A DNA stretch of 64,000 bases. It comes from Rhipicephalus microplus (lineage: Eukaryota; Arthropoda; Arachnida; Ixodida; Ixodidae). Position 1 is the stretch's first letter. Every line of letters starts with the position of its first letter. The notes under the pieces are model-generated. The model was given only the letters and a program-made list of their open reading frames with translations, was not told where the DNA came from and did no database searches. Shown one piece after another: positions 22,441 through 33,834 of this stretch. A program made the position numbers and the translations under genes. The stretch spans positions 58,468,771 to 58,532,770 of the forward strand of contig NC_134705.1 of NCBI RefSeq assembly GCF_043290135.1, written 5' to 3'.

Positions 22441-24663
22441 TGATTCATTCCATCCTCATCGACCTTGGTTTGACGGTCGATGTGCCAACGATGAATACAC
22501 TCCACGCCTTGACGACACCTCTTTTTATGAAGCCCGTTCTTACTTTGAGGATGGCTCTACCACTGCAGAAAAGGCAATGCCTACTCACCCTTCTGGTCTG
22601 AGACGTCAATCCGCTCTCCGTCTCCCGCGCGTTCACCTTTGTTGCATCGCCGCACCTACGCGGACCTTAATTCATGACGTCGGTACAGCGGATAAGCAGT
22701 GAAAACGATGAAATTGTGACTGCCGACCTTAGTGTTCTTCTTGACGGCCAGAAAGTGACAGCTTCAGTCGACACTGGTGCCGACTTCTCTATTATCAGTC
22801 AGGACCTCGTTGACAGCCTCAGAAAAGGGAAGACGCCGTGGACGGGCCCTCATATAAGAACGGCAGGGGGCCAGTTATTGATGCCCTCTGGAAAATGTAC
22901 CACAAGAATTGACATCAGAGGTTCTCCTTTCACTGCCTTGTTCATCGTTATCGCCGCATGCTGCAAAGATGTAATTCTTGGTATGGATTTTTTACGGGAA
23001 TATGGCGCCGTCATCAACATACCAGAAAGCTTGATTACGTTTTGCAACAGTTCCGGCTTACCCAATTCTCCAGAGGCGCGACCAAACCAACTGCATCTTA
23101 CTGATGACGACGTGGTTCTGCCTCCTAGGTCATGCACGCTTGTTTCTGTGGCCACCGCTGCTCAGTTTTACGCCGAAGGAGTTGCCGACCAAATAAGCTC
23201 GCTGCTCTTCACCCATGGTATTTCCGTCGCACAAGGTATCGTCAGAGTTGCTGCTGGACGCACGGACTTGCTGCTGACCAATTTTGGTGCTGAGCGCCGG
23301 CACCTTCTAAGAGGCACGGCTGTTGCTTACTTCGACGATGTCGTAGATGCCGAAGGCGGCTTGGCGGTAGTCAACAAGTCGCTAAATCTTGATTCAGCGC
23401 CTGTTCTGCACGTTAGCATTACTTTGCCGAAAGACGACCGACACAGACTCCTTGAGCTACTGGCCAAATTTCAAGACTGCTTTTCAACAACATCAAGAGT
23501 TGGCTGCACGCCTCTAACCAGGCATTGAATAATTACCGAGAAAACAGCAAGACCTATTCACCAGAACCCTTATCACGTGGCTTCAAAAGAACCTGAAGCG
23601 ATACAACAGAAGGTAGACAGAATGCTTGAAGATGACGTCATTCAGCCTTCACAGAGCCCCTGGGCGTCGCCTGTAGTCCTCGTTAAGAAACAGGACGGCA
23701 GCCTGCGCTTCTGTGTGGATTACCGGAACCTAAATCAGGTGACCAGGAAAGACATATATCCACTACCGCGTATACGCGACTCTCTTGACAGACTTCGAAA
23801 TGCTTGGTACTTCTCTTCAATGGACTTGCGGAGTGGATATTGGGAAATCAAGGTGGACCCGAGAGACCGCGAGAAGACCGCTTTTGTAACACCAGATGGG
23901 TTATATGAATTTAAGGTCTTGCCATTCGGTTTGTGTTCAGCGCTTGTTACCTTTCAAAGACTCATGTATACCGTGCTTTCCGGGTTGAAGTGGAAAACCT
24001 GCTTAGTATATCTCGACGATGTCATAGTGTTCTCCGCAACGTTTGACGAGCACCTTGAAAGGCTTGAAGTGGTCTTACGAGCCATACAGTCCGCAGGCTT
24101 GACGTTGAAGCCTGAGAAGTGCCACTTTTGCTACGAAGAGCTGCAATTTCGTGGTCACGTCGTCAGTCATACAGATCTTCGTCCTGATCTTGAGAAAATC
24201 GCAGCCGTTGCACAGTTCCCTGTCCCAACCAATAAAAAGGCTGCTAGACGCTTTCTTGACCTCTGTGCATATTATTGACGATTTATCGCGGACTTCGCAC
24301 GCATAGCATCATCGCTAACTCGCCTCACGAGAGAAGACGTCACCTTTGAGTGGAATAACGAAGAGGAAGCTGCTTTTAACCATCTTCACCAGCGACTACA
24401 AACACCTTCAGTCCTTGCCCACTTCAACGAGAGATCCCCTACGATGCTTCACACCGATGCTAGCAATGTTGATCTTGTAGCTGTGCTTGTGCAGCAGCAA
24501 GAGGGCACAGAAAGGGTAATCGCTTACGCAAGCAGAATGTTAACACGTGCTGAGGTTACTCCACGACTGAGAAGGAATGTCTCGTCGTGGTATGGGCGGT
24601 TACAAAATTTCGTCCGTATACCGCGAAAAGATCCGGAAAATCCAGAGTTAATACAGTACTTTT
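21214..24663 (+). mobile_element. Ty3/gypsy retrotransposon, second copy, no LTRs seen
   Basis: Gag (21214-22440), protease (22674 onward), reverse transcriptase (about 23560-24280) and the start of RNase H (to about 24630) follow in order on the plus strand. The element is a relative, not a recent copy, of the gypsy at 11088-14100. It stops inside RNase H; integrase and both LTRs are not recognisable, so it is truncated at both ends. Confidence 0.85.
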
Positions 24664-24665
24664 GA
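22674..24665 (+). pseudogene. Gypsy Pol: protease, reverse transcriptase, partial RNase H
   Basis: One continuous frame of about 660 codons is interrupted only by TGA at 23526-23528 and TGA at 24276-24278. The protease has ASVDTGADFSII (active-site DTG) and ILGMDFLREYGA. The reverse transcriptase has SPWASPVVLVKKQDG, FCVDYRNLNQ, DLRSGYWEIKV and the catalytic VYLDDVIVFS. The RNase H region begins MLHTDASNVDLVAVL and loses its frame after YASRML. Because the frame is kept over almost 2 kb with two stops, the insertion is not very old. Confidence 0.88.
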
Positions 24666-25039
24666 AGGCGTAGCTCAAGTGTCCTCCAAGTTTTAACATG
24701 GTCAGAAAATGCTGTCAAACGGTAGTCAAGGCTCCTGTGAACATGTGAGCCAACGTGCACAATGCAGCATAGCATTCAGCTTAGAGTTTGCAGTTTGCAA
24801 TTTCAAAGTCAGCTAGAAATCACTTTTGCTTCTCTTGACTAGGGATGCCATATACAACCGAAGGTCAACTGCGTCATATCCCAATAAGCCCATGGAAATG
24901 GCTATCGGCTGATTTGAGCATTGCGAGCTTCATAATCATCTTGGCCACTACGGCATGTGACGACAAACCCGTGCTACGCTCTGTCTACAAAGCTATAATT
25001 ACATTATTATATTGTTCACCTCGGCAGAACAGCAGCTAG
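24664..25039. other. Unassigned stretch between gypsy and SINE
   Basis: The plus frame at 24845-25039 reads RHIPISPWKWLSADL, which faintly recalls the linker after a gypsy integrase. The likeness is too weak to call, and nothing else is recognised. Confidence 0.3.
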
Positions 25040-25222
25040 GGTGCTTGGCTGCTGACCCGAAGGTCGCGTTTTCGATTCCGGCCGTAATGGCCGCATTTCG
25101 ATAGGGGATAAATGCTAGATGCCCGTGTACTGGGCGATGTCAGCGCACGTCAAAGAACACTAGAAGGTCGAAATTTCTAAAGCCCGCCACTACAGTGTCT
25201 TTCATAATCATATCTTGATTCC
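25040..25222 (+). mobile_element. Ruka-like tick SINE with tRNA-like head
   Basis: It begins with a tRNA-derived head (GGCTGCTGACCCGAAGGTCG, then TTTTCGATTCCG, a B-box-like motif). The SINE body follows: ATGCCCGTGTACTGGGCGAT, a GCACGTCAAAGAACAC block and a GGTCGAAATTT block, ending CATAATCATATCTTG. Compared with the copy at 9455-9598 it keeps the head but loses the GGGACGTTAAACCCC tail. The family is transcribed by RNA polymerase III. Confidence 0.75.
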
Positions 25223-26979
25223 GGAACATAGAAGCCATATTATTATAACATATTATTGCTACATTATATTAATATACCACCCCATGATCGCATTGAAAAT
25301 GAGCTGCGCTTTTCTGACAAAACGTGCTCAACATCATAACATGTGCTGACAAACGGACATAGCTTCATGCCTTCGTGCCACTCCCCCCCCCCCATTCCTG
25401 TGTAGCTTTCACTATGATTGCTTGGCTAAGAGAGAAAGCACTGAAGGGGAGACACAGCTTTGGGATCACGAAAAATGGCTAAAAAAATGATTTTTTGAAA
25501 GTCTAGTTTTCGATTTCTGCAACCCTTTTTTTATCTGATTCCCAAGTATCTACACTGAAAACTGTGCAGAAGGGCTTTGGAAAATCGGTTTCACCTTCCT
25601 AGGTAGTGCAACTTTTTCTTGAAATCGTAAGAAAACTGCGGTTATCAAAAAATTATAGCTTCGCAATGGCATGGCTGGAGCCGGCTTCTTGAGCTCATCG
25701 GAAAGAACACTTCTCGGTGTTTAAATTTTCTGCCTGAGCAGGCTCCTCCCTTCGAAAACAAGCGCACAAAGAGCAAATTTTTGAAGGTCGTTTTGAGGCT
25801 TTTAATTGGCTGTGACCACCATGTCGCCTCAGCTCGCCTCGCCGTTGGCCCGATGCTCGCTCCGGGAAATCATCGTCTACTCTTTGTGCGATGCAAGGAC
25901 ATGGCTCTCGAAAATCGCTACCTCGTGACGGGTTCACGGCTCGACGATCACTTAGGATATAATTGCGCTTTAGTTAGGAGCTGTAAGTGGATTCACGATC
26001 AGATTACTACGAGCAGGCGCGCAGTGTATGAGCGCGGCGCGTTATCGAGTAGTCTTTAGCTTTAACTCCTCTGACGGCAATACTGCAGGCAAGAACGACT
26101 CGCTAACGCACTCGTGGCAACATGCCTCTTCGCAAGCAACGAAGCACATCTCTTGCTAGCTCCTCGGAACCGCAGACGGGCATTTTACGCATCGGCAGCA
26201 GACCCCACTGTCAAGCTCGTCAACCCCCCCCCCCTCACTGCCAAGATTGCTCGGAACAGCGTGGCTAGCAGTTTCGCAAATGTGATAACAAGCGCAGTGC
26301 GCGCAAGGGTTTTGTCATTGTAGGTACACATTTCACACATTGTCACCGAACACCACCGGCAAGTGCGTCACGCGCCAGCTGCGCTGTCGGTGCGGCCTTG
26401 CACTTCACGGTCATATGGAAGGCTGTCAGTAAGCTTTTGTGATGCAATTTAGACATGCTTGAAGCCTTGCTTTGTATCTCCATGGGCGTCTATGAATGTT
26501 CTGAGACAATGAAAGCCTCATAGATTAGAGTTTCGGCGACAGGCTCTATGATGATGCGTTTCACGGCTAGAGTGGCAAAAGAACATACGTGAAGCAGGGG
26601 CACGAGTTTTTATATGCCCGATTCGTGTCATTAAATCAACTGCTAAAAAATTTCTGTGCCATTGGTTTTGTGCCCATAACTGTTATTCATTTGGAAAGAA
26701 GGCAAAGGCTGTCATGATGTGAACCATTTTTTTTGTGCAATGAACCTCTTTCTATAAAAAATGTTCAGTGATTATTTGTAATCAAGAAGTACTCAATTAC
26801 GCCAATGACAGCTTGAACAAAAAAGAAATGTATAAATTTCAGTATATGGCCTTATTCAATTACAATCTATTCTGTCATGCCTAATATCACACTTCTCCTT
26901 TATACAGAGAACTTGTTTTGAAATCTATACTTGTTCTTTGTAGATAAAAAAAAAGGGGGTTAAAGAAATACAGACCATG

Positions 26980-28200
26980 TGACGTCCCCGCAAACATGGA
27001 CTGAACCCCGCTTCTTTCGAGATGTGTGCGCTCATTTCTCAAACCCACGCATAAAGGGCATTCCGGAGTTAAGTACCAGAAGGATTGTTTCCATTATCCT
27101 CACGGACTCCCCCGCGCAGACACGAGGACCGGGCGGCGCCTTGTCGTCTACAGACGATGTGACAGAGTACAATAATCGGCGCGCACCCTTCAGATCTGTG
27201 GCATGGGGGAGCAGCAGAACACCTTTTGTTGGTTCGGGGAAAGCGACCTTTGCGGCAGGCGCCTGTGCCGGGTCCATTATGCCTTTCTATCAGTCTCCGT
27301 GGCGCCAGGGCTCTTACTGCGTTCTGCGCGGATGGCCGCCCGCGACGGTGAACGACGAGGAAGCGGCGGCTACGGAGAATTTCGTGGGAGACGCTGAGCT
27401 GCATAGAAACGTTGAGACTTGGTCTCGACATCGGCTCACCAAGTAACGGAAGCATCGAGACCATTTTTCGCCCGTAATTAAAGTGTCTTCGGACGGCGCG
27501 CCCATCACTCTTCTTGAAGCTTGAGTTTATACATTTTACTTGCTCGGCTTTATTCGGGAGAGGGTTTTCTACTGGTGTAGGCCACGGGGGCGGCCGCCGA
27601 AGATAATACACTCCGGACAGAGAAGAAAATATGCTGCGTGGATAGCGGCGATTGGTTTGGTGCCCCGGTAGGGCAGAGTGGGAACCCGAGAAAAGCGGCC
27701 ACGTGTCAAGAAAGGGGAGAAGCGAGGAGGGTCTCTCCCAGGGGAGAAAAAGAAGTAGACGGCGACGGAAGGGGACAGATCAGACCGCGATGTGAAGAAC
27801 CAACCTTCGGCCCCGACTCGAGCAGCCAACTCCGAGACTCCGACTACATGGACATTCTGTGAGACGAACTTCACCTCCTTTACTTGAACGAGTTTTGCGG
27901 GAAGGAATGCGGTGTATTGAGGCATTGCGCGGTTTTATTAATTTATCACTTTATCATTTGTGTCGTTGTACGTTTACTGTGTATTGAGGCACCGTTGTAT
28001 TGCCACCGCTACTCGCTTATGTATCTTGTTTCGCGTGTCGCGAGTATTTGTTGAAGTGAACTAGGTGCTTTTGTGTAACAAAGAGGTCATTCACGGGCGC
28101 TATGTGTGTACGCCATTTGCACTTGTTATTCAATTAAATGCGTCCATGATTAAGAAAAGATCGTGACGTCTCTTACTTCCCGGCCCCAGCACGAATCCCT
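26980..28200. other. GC-rich block of unknown origin, possibly a solo LTR
   Basis: Base composition rises sharply compared with both sides, and both strands carry open frames (plus 26979-27446, minus 27069-27611) that match no family I recognise. Near 28120 a polyadenylation-like AATTAAATGCG is followed by a stretch like an LTR end. No TG...CA boundaries or target duplication could be fixed. The open frames are most simply a result of GC richness. Confidence 0.3.
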
Positions 28201-28442
28201 GTATGTGGAAAGCAATTGAGACACGTAGCCAAGAGGGAACCGGATAAAAAGGGGTTGAGGGGCTTCCCTCTCTTTGGCGATCGGTGGCGTAGCGGGGAAC
28301 GTCTCAACAACAAAGGCACACTGGGCAGAGGCCAGTTGCCTGAGAAGGGAAATATCACAACACATACCTAAGATTACAATTTCTAGGTCTTTTGAAGACG
28401 TGAAGAGAAGGTGAAACTTGAAACGCAGTTTTCTCGATACTA

Positions 28443-28453
<11 letters not shown>

Positions 28454-28473
<20 letters not shown>
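28454..28473 (+). repeat. Poly-G tract (20 bases)
   Basis: Twenty uninterrupted G residues follow a run of T. Such a tract can form a G-quadruplex in single-stranded DNA or RNA. A similar 19-base tract occurs at 62710-62728. Confidence 0.9.
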
Positions 28474-28991
28474 CATTATGCTCAGCTCATGGAACAGATA
28501 TCTCGACAACCTCTGCACAGATTTTTGTTCTGTTTGTTTTGTAACGCTCCTTGAACTGCACTTCAAGGGGCTGCGATCTAGTTTTTCACTTTACTCCCTA
28601 TAGAATTTTTCATAGGGTTTCTTCTTTGTAGTGCAAGTGTGCTCATTGCAGTGTCGCTGGAGAAAATGTTAGCTATAAAATTTAGTGTTGCAAAAAAAAC
28701 AATCTTGAAAGTGCAGCCCCCTTCAGCATACATGTGGCTGGGCATTCAGTAATTACTATTTTTGCCATTTTATAAGTCCACCAGCCCCTCCACGAAGTTC
28801 AATGAAGAAATAACTTGTATCTCATTAAGTTTTTGTGTGATCACCTCGAAATTTTCATGGAAGCACTGTGAGGCCATTTTTAGTTTCTATTTCGTTTTGA
28901 AAGGCACGTCCGCCCTTAAGCTGTACATTAAACTTCTGTAATTCGGCTCATACTTGACACACTTGGAAAAATGTTTTGCAGCAGTCAATTC

Positions 28992-29039
28992 GGGATGCAA
29001 TAAACTCCGATATTTGGGATGCAATAAACTCCGATATTG
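28992..29039 (+). repeat. 24-bp tandem duplication
   Basis: The unit GGGATGCAATAAACTCCGAT plus ATTT (28992-29015) is repeated at once (29016-29039) with one difference at the end. It lies just left of the MULE at 29122. Confidence 0.85.
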
Positions 29040-29121
29040 AGGTCTACGAAGGTTACTTAAAAATGTATTGCATGGTCCCTTTCACAATGTCACTCAATAG
29101 AAAGCGTGGCAAGAAATAATG

Positions 29122-31551
29122 TTAAGGGGAGACACGGGTATGGGAGGCTGAAAATTTTCCGAAAAACCGATTTTTTGAAGTATTTTTTTTTCATAATCAT
29201 TAAAGGTCTAAAGAAGCTGTTCCTAAAATATTATAGCCCTGTAATGCGTATTTGTCGAGTTATTGGGTCGCAAAGTCAGTTTGATGACCATTTTCGCTTC
29301 CGAAACCACCTCAAAAACGGTCGTATTCAACGCCGCAGCGCGCGAGAACCGCACCAAGTAGCGCGGCCATTCTGGTCTCATTTTAAAGACGCATTTTTCT
29401 ATTATCTATTCCTAGCAGAAGAACGTTTTTCGTCTAGCAACAACGCAGCTATTACGCATAAAGAAAAACTGAATACTCGCTCATCATTGGTGCGTTTTTG
29501 TCACGTGGGGCAGTTCCCGGTTTCCTATTGGACGTGAAGGGATTCGTCTGCTAGACAGCGGCGTGCAAGCCGCCATTTTGCGTAGAGGCCTAACAACGGC
29601 TGTGCATTCGGTGCAATGGCAGGCGGTCATCGGAAGTTCCGGAGTGCTCATGCGTTTGGAAAAAGGCGAAAACGGCGTCTGAGAGCCCGCACCTTATCAC
29701 CAGCGAGACCTTCTGTCGCCGAGAACTCGGAAAAAGCAGGCTGTGCCAGCGCTATCACCACCGCGGCACCCGCGATCGCGGACGCGATAGCCGCGTCCCA
29801 AAATCACACGAGAGCTGTGCGCGTCGACACTCCCCTGGTTTCCGACGCTGAGAAAGTGGCCATCGAGTGTCGTGCGAGCGATGTTCTGCAAGATCTTTCA
29901 TCGAAGTCTGCCACAAAATGCAAACGGTCTTTTTTTTTTTCGAGACTCGGATGGAGCCGCAACGCCTGGTACGCCGTTCACCGTCGTTAGCTTAGAGTTG
30001 GTCAACGAACTTCTTCAGTGTATGAAGTGGGGTGTGTGTGGTGGGCCTGGCAGAATCTCCAAGGAAGACCGCGAATATGGCACAGCCGCGAAACTTGTTC
30101 TGACATGTGATGAGTGCAGTAAACTAAGGACCTTATGGAGCTCGCCGAGAGCAGGGGGGGACGCAGCGCACGGCCCCTTTGAAATTAACGTGCTCGTGGT
30201 GCGCGCGGCAATGAGCACAGGAAACGGGCAAACTGCGCTCAACGATATTTTTTCAGCCCTAAATATTTCACGGAGAGGCCTGCACACCAAGACATACCAG
30301 GATTATGTGAAATTGAAAATGAACCCTGCCACGCATAAGGCTGCCGCGCGCGTTATTGACGACTGCGCAAGCACTGTGAAAACGGTGTATTCCGAACTCA
30401 ACTATGGAAATCCTGGAAATATCGCCGTTTCCTTTGATGGGACTTGGCTGACCAGGGGCCACAAATCCCATATTTGTGTAGGGACCGTGATTGAACTATT
30501 CACGGGTTATGTGCTCAACTTCGTCGTCCTATCGAACTTTTGTTTGGGCTGCCAGCTAGGGCCGAAGGAGGACAACCCGAGGTATGCCAAGTAGCTAGCT
30601 GGTCACACTTGCCAAAAGAATACCTCTAGTAAGCCAGGACAAATGGTGGTGGAAATAGCACAAATTTTATTTGGCCGCTCATTGGAGAGACATGGGCTCC
30701 GCTACACAACCATGTTGTGTGATGGAGACAGCCCGACCTTCAACAGTCTGCAGGAGGCACAGGTATATGGCTTCGTGCCAATAGAAAAAGAGAACTGTGT
30801 CAACCATGTGCATAAGTGCATGGGCACAGCACTTCGAAACCTCCTGCAAAAACAAAGAGCCGAAGGAAAGCGAAGCCTTGGCGGCAAGGGCAAACTGACA
30901 GGCTAGCTGGTCACAAAGCTCACGTCATATTATGGATGGGCTTTACAAAGCAACCAAGGAAGCATTGAGGCCATGAATAATGCTGTCTGGGCAACCTTTA
31001 TCACGTAGCATCTACTGATGCAAGCCCTCTTTTTTTCTCGTTTTATCAAAACAACATTTTTCATCACACCCTAAGCCATTGCCCACAGTATCTTTTGATG
31101 TAGCAGTCGGATTTTGAAAATTCTTGTAGCATTTGAAAGCCTATACATTCATTAGTGCAAGAAAACCAGAAAAATGTAATATTTTTATTTACAATAGTGA
31201 TTTAATTAGCAACAAACTTAAGCAACAGTTTCAGATTTCTAATGAGTATACTTGTTAAGGCCATAACTCTGGTACCAATAAAGCTAAAAATAAAATTATG
31301 GTTTTGTTGCACTCCCTGGCCTTCATAGAATGCTGTCATATCAAGTTTGTAGCAATATTTTATGAGGAAGATGTCAAAAGGATGGGCAGAATGCAAGTTT
31401 ATGTAACAGTCAATATTTAAAAATCTAAAAGTGATAGCAAAAAACTAATTGCATATTTGTTTTCAGCTGTGAAAAATACATATTGTATTAAAATTTCAGC
31501 TGGACATACTGAAAATTAAAAAAAAATTTTCAGACCAGTGTCTCCCCTTAA
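29122..31551 (+). mobile_element. MULE element with a broken Mutator-like transposase gene
   Basis: The left terminus TTAAGGGGAGACACGGGTAT and the right terminus (inverse TTAAGGGGAGACACTGGTCT) share 14 outer bases exactly. Inside lies a transposase gene related to the one at 47570-49702, truncated after about 31010 and followed by about 540 bp of AT-rich non-coding DNA. It belongs with the elements at 5043, 25442 and 47018 by its termini. Confidence 0.8.
29616..31010 (+). pseudogene. Mutator-like transposase, broken
   Basis: The ATG at 29616 starts a basic N-terminus (MAGGHRKFRSAHAFGKRRKR). A frameshift at the T tract near 29930-29940 moves to the frame that begins near 29872. This holds a C-X2-C site (LTCDECSKL), then GNGQTALNDIFSALNISRRG, FDGTWLTRGHKSHICVGTVI with the probable first catalytic Asp, and MLCDGDSPTFNSL with the second. 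TAG codons at 30592-30594 and 30904-30906 interrupt it, and the C-terminal third is missing. It matches the protein encoded at 47570-49702 motif by motif. Confidence 0.8.
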
Positions 31552-32470
31552 TTATCTAGGCTTAAAGAAGGAACGACATGAACTGGTATGTAAGAAACCA
31601 CTGTATGAGCTAGCTTTGAGAGGGAAAGTACAGGAATTCAGAATCTTGCTTCAGAACAGGCACTCAGCTCTTATCGAGGAAACCAGCCTTAACTTTGATG
31701 CAATGAACGATAATCTGATGAGTATCATTACGCAGTACGCAGTGGAAGTTGGAAGTACAGTAGTTAGACAGGATACTAGCAAGCTGTCCTAGGAGACGAA
31801 CCTCATTAAGAAACGTCAAAGTCTGAAAGCTGGGAACACAACAGACAAAATAGAGCTGGCAGAGCTTTCAAAATTGGTTATTAAGCAGAAAGTATCCGAT
31901 GTAAGAAAATATAGCATGGAGAGAATTGAAGATGCTCTAAATAACGAAGGAAGCATCAAAGCGGTAAGGAGAAAACTTGCCAAAGACAGAAACCAGCTGT
32001 ATGCCCTAAAGGACAAGGAAGGCAAAGTACCTACTAATATGGATAGGGTAGTTAAAAAGTAGCAGAGGAGTTTTATAGAGATCTTTACAGTAGCTAGGGC
32101 AACCACGATCATAATGTACGGACTTGCAATAACCCAGATGACGTCCCACCAGTAATGACAGAAGTCAGGAAAGTCTTGGAGGGAATGCAAAGAGGCAAAG
32201 CTGCTGGCGAGTATCAGGTAACATCACATCTCCTGAAAGACGGAGGACAGATTGGGTTAAAAAAGCTGGCCACCCTGTTTACGGAATTTCTCCTGAAGGG
32301 AAGGGTATCATAATTATCAAAGAATGCTACTATCATCATTTTAATCCATAAGAAAGGGGACGACGAGGCCTTGACGAAATACAGGCCTATCAACTAGCTC
32401 TGCATTCTACACCAGCTGTTTACGAAAGTAATTGCTAACAAACTTAGGACAACATTAGATTTCAATCAGC
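31552..32470 (+). pseudogene. RTE-clade LINE fragment, finger region of reverse transcriptase
   Basis: Several frames carry the linker between endonuclease and reverse transcriptase (SVRRKLAKDRN-like text: AVRRKLAKDRNQLYALKDKE), then DVPPVMTEVRKVLEGMQRGK, IILIHKKGDDEALTKYRPIN and FTKVIANKLRTTLD. These match RTE-type elements. There are frameshifts and stops, and the catalytic YADD region is absent because the fragment ends near 32470. The left end abuts the MULE terminus. Confidence 0.7.
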
Positions 32471-32499
32471 TTCAGGGCAAAGACCTCTGCCATGTCCCG

Positions 32500-32951
32500 C
32501 TAATCAACCCAGTCCTGTGCTTTCTGCTGCCAGGTTATACCCACAAACTTTTAATCTCCTCTGCCCATCTTATTTTTTGTCCCCTCTGACGTGTCTGTCT
32601 TCTCTTGGAATTCAGTCAGTTACCCTTAAATCACTAGCAGTTGATCTGCCTACACGCTGCTTGTGCGGCCCATGTCCATTTCTTTTGATTTCAACTATAT
32701 CCTTAACCACCAGTTTGTTTTCTGATCCACTCTGCTCTCTTCCCATCTCTTAAAATTACACGTATCATTTTCCTTTCCATCATTCGCTGCGGCGTCCTCA
32801 ATTTAATTTGAACCCTCTTTGTAAGCTTCCGGGTTTGTGCTTCGTAAGTGAATACCAGTAAACTGCAGCTGTTACATGTTAAGAACAACGTGAACGTAAA
32901 AGCACGGAACAAGGAAGGAAAGCATAACATTGGAAGGAATGGATTGAACAT
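32500..32951 (-). pseudogene. RTE-type LINE C-terminal fragment, opposite orientation
   Basis: On the minus strand the frame reads LTKRVQIKLRTPQRMMERKM and RDGKRAEWIRKQTGG, the conserved end of RTE reverse transcriptases of arthropods. Downstream, 32500-32700 continues the same C-terminal tail in decayed form. It points towards the RTE fragment at 31552-32470, so the two face each other tail to tail. Confidence 0.65.
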
Positions 32952-33207
32952 TGTGCCTATCAGTTGACGCTGCTTCTATGAATTGAGACAGCATGCTTAG
33001 AGAATTAAACTATGATGACAAGATTAAGACCTCAGCACCACTGTGCTTCGATGTCTGTAGGAATAGTGCATAATGGTGTTCCACAGTGCTGTACAATCGT
33101 GTTGCAGCTCTTCTAACATATCAAGTGAAATATGCAGTAATTTTTTTTTTTTTTTAATGTGGACAAATTAGTAAACTAAACACAGTGGTTGGTGTCTCCT
33201 ACTGCAG

Positions 33208-33323
33208 ATCTGCAAGGTGGCTGTGGCAACCCTCAGCTATGACCAGATGGTGGACCTGCTCAAGACGTCCGTCATGGTCAGCGTCACAGTCGTGCCTCCG
33301 CACAAGGACGGCAGCCCACGGAG
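33208..33323 (+). CDS. Sipa1l: SIPA1L-like gene, window exon 3 (second half of PDZ domain)
   Basis: The acceptor CTACTGCAG leads into [20 protein letters not shown], the second helix of the PDZ domain, and [11 protein letters not shown], its last strand. DGSPR then ends the exon, with two bases of a split Arg codon. The donor GAG|GTAGGC is a normal GT site. The ICKVAVATL helix is nearly invariant in SIPA1L proteins and fixes the identity of the gene. Confidence 0.94.
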
Positions 33324-33669
33324 GTAGGCGAGAATGGAATGTGTGCTCGGTAGCAGCCATGAGACAAATGTTTCCATCACGTCAACTTGAGTGCCGTGAA
33401 ATTGGGACCTTTTTTCTCGGGACTTCTGTTGAGTTTAAGGCCTCAACTTGTAATTGTCTCTACAGTAGGCTCTCGTCAGAACCTGAAGGGACCAGGAAAA
33501 TATGTTTCATTTAACAGGAGTTCATTTACTGAGAAATGAACAAGAGTGGAGAATCCATGTATGAAACCAGTTGTGCTGAAGTCAATTCTTTCATTTAAGC
33601 AGCAATTATGTTAGCCCGATTTCCATTTACTAAGAGTTTACTGTACTTTTTTTTTTCATCGCTGCACAG
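33324..33669 (+). other. Intron 3 (346 bp), half of it a MITE
   Basis: The MITE at 33461-33645 makes up 185 of 346 bases. Its right terminus ends 24 bases before the exon 4 acceptor, so the branch-point area lies in or next to the element. The acceptor itself follows a T run (TTTTTTTCATCGCTGCACAG). Confidence 0.85.
33461..33645. mobile_element. 185-bp Tigger-derived MITE, second copy
   Basis: The termini TACAGTAGGCTCTCGTCAGA and (inverse) TACAGTAAACTCTTAGTAAA bound it. It matches the copy at 4741-4930 in inverse orientation, including AAAATATGTTTCATTTAACA. The family is non-coding. Confidence 0.82.
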
Positions 33670-33834
33670 AGGTTGCCCCCTGCAGAACTGCAGCTACTTT
33701 GGCCCCGACTACGACAGCAGCGCGGGATCAGATCTAGGATCGCCTGGGGGCAGCACTGGTAGCTTGCTCCAAAGGGGAGGGCCCGCACCGGCTGTGGGCC
33801 AGCAGGTGCCGTCGTACGCCAAGGCTCGAGCAAG
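33670..33834 (+). CDS. Sipa1l: SIPA1L-like gene, window exon 4
   Basis: It completes the split Arg codon and continues GCPLQNCSYFGPDYDSSAGS, then a Gly/Ser-rich stretch and VPSYAKARAR. Text of the GCP..NC..YF.PDYD kind directly after the PDZ domain occurs in SIPA1L proteins, where it starts the long low-complexity tail. The exon is 165 bases, ending with two bases of a codon. The donor is CAAG|GTAAGC. Confidence 0.88.

Larger units (their letters stand above)
25442..28920. mobile_element. Probable MULE element without recognisable transposase
   Basis: The left end reads AAGGGGAGACACAGCTTTGG, the same start as the MULE at 29122. The proposed right end is weaker: inverse AAGGGCGGACGTGCCTTTC ending near 28917. 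A GC-rich subterminal region at 25770-26060 is like those of the other MULE copies. The interior contains a GC-rich block at 26980-28200 that may be a separate insertion. Confidence 0.4.
20172..33207 (+). other. Intron 2 of the SIPA1L-like gene (13.0 kb, GC-AG)
   Basis: The donor is GCAAGT and the acceptor is CTACTGCAG. Contents: an unassigned AT-rich stretch to 21213, a gypsy element (21214-24663), a SINE, two MULE elements and RTE LINE fragments. In the unassigned first part a 16-base perfect palindrome, AATATTCTAGAATATT, lies near 20360. Confidence 0.8.

Noticed and set aside
24845..25039. Remains of the gypsy integrase
   Set aside because: The likeness is limited to a few residues around SPWKWLSADL and lacks the zinc-binding and DDE motifs.
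26979..27446. Long plus-strand open frame (155 codons)
   Set aside because: An equally long frame lies on the other strand, the composition is GC-rich and no domain or splice context is recognisable, so chance is the simplest explanation.
31552..32470. BovB, the RTE element known for tick-borne horizontal transfer
   Set aside because: The motifs fit RTE elements in general, but the wording after the KKGD block is not clearly BovB and the catalytic region is missing.
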